NCBI GenBank assembly: GCA_037447655.1 | Contig: JBBHKE010001729.1 | Location: forward strand, 62,001 to 126,000 | Source: Zygnema cylindricum | Lineage: Eukaryota > Streptophyta > Zygnematophyceae > Zygnematales > Zygnemataceae | Length of the DNA: 64,000 nt | Reading direction: 5' to 3' | Shown here: piece after piece, positions 56,727 to 64,000 of the stretch | How the letters are laid out: every line of letters starts with the position of its first letter | Position numbering within the stretch: position 1 is the first letter of the stretch | The notes under the pieces: model-generated | The model's input: only the letters and a program-made list of their open reading frames with translations | Told to the model about the DNA's origin: nothing | The model's database searches: none | Position numbers and translations under genes: made by a program

Positions 56727-56935
56727 CACCATGTATTCGTTATTAGGATAAAGTGTTTTTTCGAACTAAATACAATATTCCTTGCACGCTTGTCTGGTTT
56801 CATTGTAAAACTTACTGATCGAAATGCACTCGACTTTCCATCGCAACCGTCAAAGTGAAAATCCGACAAGCGTGAACGTAAAAACTTTGATTTAAATGAC
56901 GAAAAAAACGTTAATGCTAATAGTGATACATGGTG
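56727..56935. mobile_element. short palindromic MITE family C2 (209 bp)
   Basis: CACCATGTATTCGTTATTAG … GCTAATAGTGATACATGGTG; halves inverted around GAAATGCACTCGAC. The flanking TA is degraded. Confidence 0.65.
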
Positions 56936-57730
56936 GATTGCTACGTATCGACAAACAAAACATTGTCGATTTTGGCGCATCGGTGCGGGTAAACAATTTG
57001 CATCGTAAACGTTTAAAAGATATATATAAAAAAGGAAAACCAACATTTATTACATATAAATTCAGGTGATTTTGTACCCGTCATTAGTATATAATTATGA
57101 TTTATTTGTAGTTATAGGTTTTTCATCAGTTGCATCCAATAAATCAGATCAGACGGAACAATTGGGGGCTTTGAGACCCAAATTCCAGAACCTACAAAAG
57201 TAATAACACATAGTATCATTTCATGAATATTAAAATGTCGGTTGCTTTTCTTGTATTTTTTATTTTAAGGGGTTAAAGATGCATATTTGTTTCCCACACC
57301 AATGCACCATCTAATATAGTATTATCTTTTGCAAATGCGCACCACTTATACAAAGTGTTCTACATCGATCTTTCGACAAACTAGCATATGGAGCAATCTA
57401 CGACATATATCCCTCAAAAATATCAAAACATCTGTTGCGACCGTAACTTCTAAAAAATACTCTCATTGTATCTATGTGTTCTCAACTCGGCGTAATTGAC
57501 CCGATTTGTTACACTATTGCAAGATTATGTGCACCGCAATTCCACGGATGGTTTTATTTCGACAGTGGTCAAGAAATTTGGTTGTTCCAACGCTGCTTTA
57601 GATGAGTTATTTAGCTGTTGTCGACACCTTTTTTTCACATTAGAGGACATGGAAGGCTCCCCTTTCTCCCCTCACAATGACTTATGGATAACGTCGTTTT
57701 TTTAACATTTTTTTTACTGTTTTACAATGT
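56936..57730. other. no gene seen
   Basis: No domain, TIR or LTR recognised. Confidence 0.5.
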
Positions 57731-57908
57731 ATGCAAGTCAGAGGTCGCAAACGGTTAACCGAAACCGTAACCGACCGCCCGCGTTGGATCCCGAACTCAT
57801 TCAGGTGTCGAACTTGGGGGGCCGGGCGGATTGTGGTGGTTGATTCACAGAAAAAAAAATCGGTTACGGTCGGGTAAACAAAAAACGAAAAAACTGAAAT
57901 TTTTGTAC

Positions 57909-58959
57909 TGAAACTCTGAGACCTCCATAAGTCCTCAGAGTAGACAGCTTCTAAGAAGCCTCTAGGATAATCTTGACCCCTTTTTGTTCCAACAAAAATA
58001 ACTGCCACCCTGGCAGACAAAAACCGTGACCACCTGCACCCCTGTGAAGGCAAGACTCCCCTGAGTCGGTAGCAAAAAGAATCTCTGAATTTGCTCCCCT
58101 GAGCAGTAAGTTATGGAGGGTCAAAGTTGACCTTTTATACAGAAGCTCTCTGGGAGAGAGGGTCCTATCTTCTAAATTTTTCTAAGTCCTATCTCTCTCA
58201 CAGACTCTATCTACTGATGTACGGAACCAATCAGAATTGAGTTCTGTACGCAAAAGTACAGCTGCCGGTGTACTTTATGTACGGACATTGTACGACATGT
58301 CCAAAATGTCGACACATGTCAAATCCGGATTCGGTGCCATAATCTCCGGAGATTCCACAATCCAACGGAATTTCGCCACGCGTCATCCGATGTGGCGATG
58401 GCCACAAACCGCCGAAATCTTCCTCCGCGATCTCGACGCTAATCCCGACCGTCCGATTAAATTCGGATTTAATCGTAGCCGTAATAAATACATGCGCGAT
58501 ATTTGTTTTACTTACGAAACAAATGCGTGGTATTGATTTCGAGTCCGTACCGTAATCCGTACTCTATATATTACTGGATCTATGTATCCCGTAATGTATT
58601 ATAGTTAAATGAATTATCGTACGTATACACATATAATTAATTATCAAACTATATAGTACGTTACACTATTGCTAGACCTAACGGCTAAGGCAACCGGCTA
58701 TTTCCTGTCTGCCGGCCGGTAGGTACAGGGATCAAATTCTGCCACCGGCGCATACCTTTTAAATAAATAAATAAACCCTAATATAAAATTCCCGTAAACC
58801 TCAGGATAGCCAAGGTAGCCATGGCTCTAGCTTCCTCTCCAACTTCTCAGTGACTGCGACAAGTTTGAGAGTTGGAGAGAGAAGTTAGAGATAGACTGCC
58901 TCGACTTCTATATTTCTTTTCATACCTAGAAAATACTAATAAAACCATTAGTTTCTACA
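57909..58959 (-). mobile_element. C1 copia solo LTR (1051 bp)
   Basis: Minus-strand LTR TGTAGAAACTAATGG … GAGTTTCA with a perfect 5-bp duplication TGTAC (57904-57908, 58960-58964). The uninterrupted family D sequence (TTTTGTACTGTCC at 18174) confirms the boundaries. Contains the AGCCATGGCT palindrome (58817-58826), tRNA-like segment and GTAC cluster. Confidence 0.92.
58675..58747 (+). other. tRNA-like segment inside C1 LTR (antisense)
   Basis: GACCTAACGGCTAAGGCAAC at the 5' side and B-box-like 'GGATCAAATTC'. The acceptor stem is degraded. Confidence 0.45.
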
Positions 58960-59330
58960 TGTACTGTCCCTACTATCCAACATTATTGTACTTTGTATCG
59001 TTGAAGGTACGAGGGAGATGTACCATTAAGTTGTACTTGTTTGGGTACGAGCGGGTACGGGTAGTCCCGAGAAATTGAGTTTCAGTTAACTTTTGTTTTC
59101 GTAAACGCGTTGCGGGTAACGGTTAACAATTTTGGAGCGTGACACAACCCGGTCGGGCGTCGAGTACTCGAATTTTGAAAAAAAGAATGGTCGGTTTCGG
59201 TTATCCAATTTTTTTACTTTTGCAACCTCTGATGCTATCTCATGCTTTGCCGATGTGTCTCTAAGATTGTGCACGGCAACCGCCACCGGCCTTTGTCGAT
59301 ATGCCAAAATTAAAACTGACAGATTCCAAT

Positions 59331-59695
59331 CAAAGGTCGCAAACGGTCAATGGAAACCGTGACCGACCGTTAACCGACCGCCCGCGCCGGATCCGGAATG
59401 GATTCGGTTGCCAAATTTTGAGGGCCGGGCGGTTGCGGTCGGTTGATTCACCAGAAAAAAAAACGGTCGGTTACGGTCGGTCAACCAAAAAACCAAAAAA
59501 AAAGAAAAAATTGTACTGTCCATACAATCCTACATTATTTTACTTTGTACTCTTTGGTATCGTGGAAGTACGTGACATCATGATTAGCATCGTAAATCTG
59601 ACACGGTAGTAACACCATTCATTTCGCAAATCTTAGGGAACGCGACAAAGCGTCGTAAATCTGACACGTTAGTAAACACTATTCAATTTTGCAAA
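59331..59695 (+). mobile_element. hAT-type family D, 5' part
   Basis: CAAAGGTCGCAAACGGTC start, ACCGACCG repeats and two CGTCGTAAATCTGACAC units; interrupted at a GT-rich minisatellite. Confidence 0.7.
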
Positions 59696-59862
59696 GGTGG
59701 GTGGGGGTGGGTGTGTGGTGGGTGTGTGGTGGGTGTGGTGGGTGTGTGGTGGGTGTGGTGGGGGTGGTGGGTGTGTGGTGTGGTGTGTGTGTGGGGTGTG
59801 TGGGGTGTGTGTGGTGTGGTGTATGTGGTGTGTGGTGGGTGTGTGGTGTGTGTGTGCGTGTG
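59696..59862. repeat. G/T-rich minisatellite (GGTGGGTGTGT)n
   Basis: About 165 bp made almost only of G and T on the plus strand, with many GGG/GG runs. Open frames giving Val/Gly/Cys repeats are artefacts. Confidence 0.9.
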
Positions 59863-60759
59863 TTAGGAGTTTAGTGAGTATTTAAAGACCTAAAGAAAGA
59901 CATCACCAATTGTCTGCCCCTAACTCCCCCAAAAGTCCAAACACATACTTCAATTGGAATACTTTAACCATACTAATTGTGTTTCGTCACGTCACTCTCA
60001 ATATCAGCCGACCATTTTGCATGGCGATGCAAATCGGCGAATTAGGTCATCCGAAATCGCCTCGTTTCTGGTCTTGTGGCTGGCAGGAATGTCGGGTGAC
60101 CTTTCGTCTTGAAAAAAAAAAAACAAAACAAAACACAACAAAACAAAAGGAAACAAAAAGACGAATCGTCAAACTGCTCGAAATTAGAATAATAAATCAA
60201 CGGCCGTTTTTGTTCACCAAACAACGGATGTGACTTCAATGTTCCCTCTTTTAGAAAAACGGCAAATTAAAAAAAAAAATTGAAAGCATGTTGATGTCGC
60301 AATTGGAATGGTCCGTTTTGTTTTATTTGGAATATAGTGGTGGTTGTCTTTATCAATTTGAGTTCATATTGTGAATGCACAAATGCGACTCTGAAAAATT
60401 AAATTATATATATGATCTTCACAGATATGACCGACACGTATATAGTATGGAGTCACGTTTCAAGGAAGCCGCCAAAAATGCTCTCATGCTCTGTGCTTCT
60501 AATGATGTCATACGATGCCAAAAATTAGACGATATTGAAGCAAAAATGACATATTTTCCACACGTCGTGAAACAAAGTTGGGAAAATGATATGGCTTAAT
60601 GGTGCAATAGTTGTTGCACAAAAGGTAAAACTGAGTACACATTCGAACATTTAAGTCTCACATATATTTCCACCATATCCTCAATCTAGGAGTTTCCGCG
60701 GCCTTCCTATGAGACATAGTTTTCCTGTATGGTGCATAATAGGAATCTCTAGTGAAGTA
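59863..60759. other. no gene seen
   Basis: An A/C-rich AAAACAAAAC stretch at 60110-60160. The 74-codon frame 60375-60599 has no recognised domain. Confidence 0.45.
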
Positions 60760-60969
60760 CACCGTCAATTGTTATTAAAGTTTTTTCGCCTCTTAAAACA
60801 CCTTTTCCCCGTGCACACTTGTCAAATTGTCAATCGGAGGCCGCCAATAGGAAGGTGCGAATCTGGTCTTCCAATTGTAACCATCTTATCGGCAATCCGA
60901 CAAGTGTGCACGGAGAAAAGATGTTTTAAGTGGCGAAAAAAACTTTAACACTAGTAACGTTTTGCTGTG
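60760..60969. mobile_element. short palindromic MITE family C2 (210 bp)
   Basis: TA-CACCGTCAATTGTTATTA … CACTAGTAACGTTTTGCTGTG-type right end, TA. The internal inverted halves TTTTCCCCGTGCACACTTGT / ACAAGTGTGCACGGAGAAAA are nearly perfect. Confidence 0.75.
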
Positions 60970-60971
60970 TA

Positions 60972-61688
60972 GTAAAGGAAATAAATAAAGGACATAGAGA
61001 AGAACACAAGCACAAAAAATGCAACAAGAATAGAAACTCGCAAAAACCACCAAATCAACTCCCAACATTACCAAAAACACTAAAAAGGGTCCCATCACCA
61101 TAGTACGGAGGAGCACATTAAGGGAGATTTGGAAAACGTCAACAACCCATTACTACAACAAGATATTGAAGAAGTTCGGAAACTTGACACACCCTTTAAA
61201 TGCCTTTTTTTTCTTTTTCTTTACCCCTTTTGTACCTTGATGGTTTTTTCCTTAGCACTTTTTGCAGTAAAGTTTTTTTTCACTTCTTACGATACTAAAT
61301 TCTTCGGACAAGTGGGTAAAAAGTTCTCAAGATCCTTCCTCTAGAGGAACTTATCCAATGCAATGCCAAAATAGAAATAAATTAAAATAAATAGATTGTC
61401 CATATGGTTTACTATCGTGCTATTTAATAAAGTCTTGTATTTTTTTATGCCAAAACATAGCAGATAGTGTATCTCAACAACCATTGGAAATCCGGGTCCT
61501 TGTACCTAACAAAGTCACGCATCCCAAAACGACGACTCCAAAAACACCACGATGCAAATTTCGTTTATTGAATTATTGTGCATAAGATTGAATATTTGTA
61601 TCTAATACGGATCTGAATTTTGTCGTCCTCTTCCTCACTACGCGACGGCACCTACTCCCCGTCACCATGTACCTCCGGATCTGAATTT
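60972..61688. other. no gene seen
   Basis: The direct repeat GGATCTGAATTTTG at 61609-61622 and 61677-61690 ends at the LTR start. Otherwise unremarkable. Confidence 0.45.
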
Positions 61689-61930
61689 TGTAGAAATTGA
61701 TGGTTCTTTTAGTATTTTCTAGGTCTAAAAGAAAATGCAGAAAAGAAGCCAAGGCAAAATGCCTCTAACTTCTCTCTTCAACTCCCACACTTGTTGCAGT
61801 TAGTGAAAGTCGGAGAGGAAGCTAAAGCCATGGCTGCCTATGTTATCATGAGATTTACGGGTAGTAGATTAGTTGATTTACGATAGTAAATTAGTTCATT
61901 TACTAAAAGTAAAGCTGCCGGAACCAGGAT

Positions 61931-62002
61931 TTGATCCTAGTACCTACGGGCCGTTAAAGCCACCGGTAGCGGGTAGCTCTATCCATTTAGTCTATGACTA
62001 GT
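61931..62002 (-). other. tRNA-like segment inside C1 LTR, best T-arm
   Basis: Seventy-two nt on the minus strand. 61934-61950 forms a 5-bp T-stem (CTAGG/CCTGG, one G-U pair) with a 7-nt loop ATCAAAT, giving B-box GGATCAAATCC. D-loop-like 'TAAATGGATAGAGC' present. The acceptor stem is poor. Confidence 0.55.
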
Positions 62003-62373
62003 GTTAGGTTATATAGTGTTTGATAAGTGAATAAACATTTCTACGCTGACAAATTCATTTAACGACAACTATTTACAGGATACATAGGTTCGGTTATGTA
62101 AAAGTACGGATTAAGGTACGGACAAGAAATAAGTACCGCGAATTTGTTTCGATAGCGAAACGAATATCGCGCAAGTATTTATTACGGCTACGATTAAAAT
62201 CTGCATTTAAACGGACCGCCGGAATAAATGCCGAGATCGCGGAAGAGGATTTCGCTGGTTTTTGGTCATCGCCACATCGGATGACATGTGGCAAAACAAC
62301 ATTGGATCGCGGCATCTCCGGGAATTAAAGGAGCGAATCCGGATATAACATGTGTCGACATTTAGGCCATGTC

Positions 62374-62450
62374 GTACAATATCCGTACATAAAGTACACT
62401 GACAGCTGTACTTTTGTGTACGAAAGTGCAATATGATTGGGTGCCGTACA
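62374..62450 (+). promoter_or_regulatory. GTAC cluster with CCAAT box in C1 LTR
   Basis: Six GTAC cores in 77 bp plus ATTGG. The arrangement is conserved in 58214-58304 (six) and 15036-15115 (five) on the opposite strand. GTAC is the core of plant SBP-box/copper-response sites; regulatory action is inference. Confidence 0.45.
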
Positions 62451-62759
62451 TCAGTAGATAGAGTTTTAGAGACATATAGGATTTAGAATAAATTGTTAGA
62501 TAGGACCCTCTCTCACATAGAGCTTCTGTACAAAAGGTCAAATTTGTCTCTCCATAACTAATTGCTCAGGGGAGCAAATTCAGAGATTCTTTTTGCTATC
62601 GACTTAAGGGAGTCTTCCCTTTACAAGGGTGGAGGTGGTCAAAGGTTTTGTCTGCCAGGGTGGTAGTTATTCTTGCTGAAACACAAAAGGGTCAGAGTTA
62701 TCCTACAGGCTTTTTGCAAGCTGTCCATTTTGAGGACCTATCGATGTCTCAAAGTTGCA

Positions 62760-62772
62760 GGTTATGGGCCCA
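62760..62772 (+). other. C1 primer-binding-site position
   Basis: GGTTATGGGCCCA directly after the LTR terminal CA. It does not fit the initiator tRNA-Met complement TGGTATCAGAGC well; primer unassigned. Confidence 0.35.
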
Positions 62773-62811
62773 CCCTCTAGGGTACCCATCTTTAATAGAA
62801 CTGGTTTCATA

Positions 62812-63558
62812 TACCGGGAAAGTATGATGACAGGACCTCTCTGCGAAAAAAAGATTTGGGGGATAGTGAGTGGACGAGTGGGGCGTCCATCAATTCTTGG
62901 AATCCCTCCAGGGTTTGGAGGAAGCAGATTCACAAAGAAAACAGATCCATCTTCAACGGAGGAGACAAAGGAAAGGGAGGTGGTGGACAAAGGAACGGAG
63001 AAGGAGACGACCACACCAATAGCAACTGGTTCGGCATTCATGTCACCTATTCCGAGGAACGAGGAGAATGATACTGATACCTGGGACTTCAACAATATGG
63101 CGGCAAAGCACTTCATTCTCCGCCATCTTACTCAAAGGCTTGCATGTCCTCATTTGCATGTAGAAAGGGCTTCCGATCTTTGGATGGCTCTCATAGAGAT
63201 GTACCGAAGTGGTACGATTCAGCAACAACAGTTGGATGATTAGAAAGTTAAGGAGTATGTATACAAAAGGGGTAAGATGTTGGATTTTTGCAATGAGCTT
63301 GCTACACTTTTCATGGAGCTAGAGAGTGCTGGAAAAGAATTTAGTGAAAAGGAAAAGGTTAACTATTTACTAATGAAGTTACCCGATGAGTTCGAGAACA
63401 TAGTCAACCGTGTGCAGGACTTGTCGGACTCAAGGTGGATATGGAACTCAGTGGTAGGAATTATTCTCGTGTGGGAGAATACGATTGAGATCCGAAGGGG
63501 AGGAAAGAGTGGGCAAGCCTTGGCGGCTGGGACCAATTGGAGGAACAAGGATTCTTGA
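62812..63558 (+). pseudogene. C1 copia gag (UBN2-type), interrupted
   Basis: Reads from the leader through 'MAAKHFILRHLTQRLACPH', 'ASDLWMALIEMYRSGTIQQQ', then a TAG (63241-63243) at a position that is Gln in copy 1. The same frame continues YVYKRGKMLDFCNEL and 'LLMKLPDEFENIVNRV' to a stop at 63556-63558. The start codon is not certain because the open frame extends to the LTR edge. Would form the particle core; here truncated. Confidence 0.85.
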
Positions 63559-63636
63559 AGACCGGTCGGAAATTACGGAGGGGGGGAGCAGAAAAATCAG
63601 ACCGACGAGTTTGGACCAAGTGCTCCCAAGGGTTTA

Positions 63637-63678
63637 TGTCATTTCTGTAAGTAACCAGGGCACTATATGGCGGAGTGC
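63637..63678 (+). pseudogene. C1 gag zinc knuckle with internal stop
   Basis: CHFCK, TAA, then PGHYMAEC: a CCHC knuckle whose sixth residue is a stop. Corresponds to 757-798 in copy 1. Followed by an acidic linker. Confidence 0.85.
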
Positions 63679-63889
63679 ACTAAGCTAATCGAGCTTCGGT
63701 TAAAGGAGGGGCAGATCGCTGGAACCCCAAGAGGAAAGAAAAGGGCCCTTGTGACACAAGTACATGAGGTGGAATTCGAAGACGAGGACAATGAGCTCTT
63801 ATTGGATGAGGAGTTGGAAACGACAAACGAGGTAGAATTTCCACGAAAGCAGAAATGTGCTTTCGGTGGGTTGAAAAGTGAAGCAGGTT

Positions 63890-64000
63890 GAATTGTAGAT
63901 TCAGGTGCCTCCATGCACATGAGTAAGGATAAACACCTTTCACTAAGATAAGAAAGATTCCCACCGTAGAGATAGAGTACGGAGATGGGAGGATAGTCAC
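63890..64000 (+). pseudogene. C1 protease start
   Basis: TGA (63890-63892, where Trp is usual) then IVDSGASMHMSKD, the copia aspartic protease active site (DSGA intact). Cut by the window end. Confidence 0.8.

Larger units (their letters stand above)
57739..59231 (+). mobile_element. hAT-type element D split by a solo LTR
   Basis: Left end CAGAGGTCGCAAACGG (57739) and right end TTTTGCAACCTCTG (59231) match 29630-30259. Flanks ATGCAAGT and ATGCTATC agree at 5 of 8. The internal tandem part is mostly deleted; the LTR at 57909-58959 sits in the conserved TTTTGTACTGTCC block. Confidence 0.75.
61689..62759 (+). repeat. C1 copia 5' LTR, copy 2
   Basis: TGTAGAAATTGATGG … CTCAAAGTTGCA. Contains AGCCATGGCT (61826-61835), tRNA-like segment (61931-62002), six GTAC cores with an ATTGG (CCAAT) box (62374-62450) and the conserved 'TTCTTTTTGCTATCGACTTA' block (about 62587). 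Confidence 0.9.
61689..64000 (+). mobile_element. Ty1/copia element, family C1, copy 2 (5' portion, runs off window)
   Basis: A 1071-bp 5' LTR, short leader, gag and the start of protease; the rest lies to the right of the window. Several premature stops, mostly consistent with C-to-T or G-to-A changes. Same gag family as 2-927. Confidence 0.9.

Overview
This is eukaryotic nuclear DNA, almost certainly from a plant with a repeat-rich genome. The evidence is an R2R3-MYB gene with the plant repeat spacing and spliceosomal introns, Ty1/copia and Ty3/gypsy retrotransposons of plant type (one gypsy element keeps a primer site for initiator tRNA-Met), and many small non-autonomous hAT-, Harbinger-, Mutator-like and TA-flanked elements. 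The species cannot be named from the sequence. The very long Q/S- and G/N-repetitive MYB tail and the unfamiliar repeat families are compatible with a non-flowering land plant or a charophyte alga, but this is a guess. Only one host gene is convincing in 64 kb.

Layout. 1-2.4 kb: 3' part of a decayed copia element (family C1) ending in an LTR. 2.98-10.0 kb: a complete but dead gypsy element on the minus strand (both LTRs, PBS, gag, protease, partial RT, integrase), with RT-RNaseH replaced by a C1 LTR fragment. 10.6-13.2 kb: a roughly 620-bp tandem duplication whose second copy was later hit by a C1 solo LTR. 14.1-24.3 kb: one arm of a dispersed repeat, swollen by nested hAT, LTR, Harbinger-like and TA-MITE insertions. 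25.0-28.4 kb: a second, unrelated copia element (minus strand, mutated catalytic sites). 28.7-32.4 kb: nested long-TIR, hAT and Harbinger-like elements. 33.5-39.7 kb: the MYB gene (minus strand), embedded in CT/GA microsatellites, with a 390-nt uninterrupted pyrimidine tract in intron 1. 40.1-44.5 kb: the other arm of the large repeat, inverted relative to the first. 44.5-61 kb: MITEs, hAT copies, long-TIR elements, minisatellites and undistinguished sequence. 61.7-64 kb: 5' LTR, gag and start of protease of another C1 copia element running off the window.

How it fits together. The window is mainly a record of transposition. Several insertions can be ordered because a homologous empty copy of the target lies elsewhere in the same window, which also fixes target-site duplications (8 bp for hAT families, TTA/TAA for Harbinger-like, TA for the MITEs, 5 bp for LTRs). 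The most unusual observation is that all six C1 LTR copies carry, at a conserved distance from their 5' end and always on the antisense strand, a 65-76 nt tRNA-like sequence with a recognisable B-box, next to a conserved AGCCATGGCT palindrome. The three fullest C1 LTRs also share a cluster of 5-6 GTAC cores around a CCAAT box.
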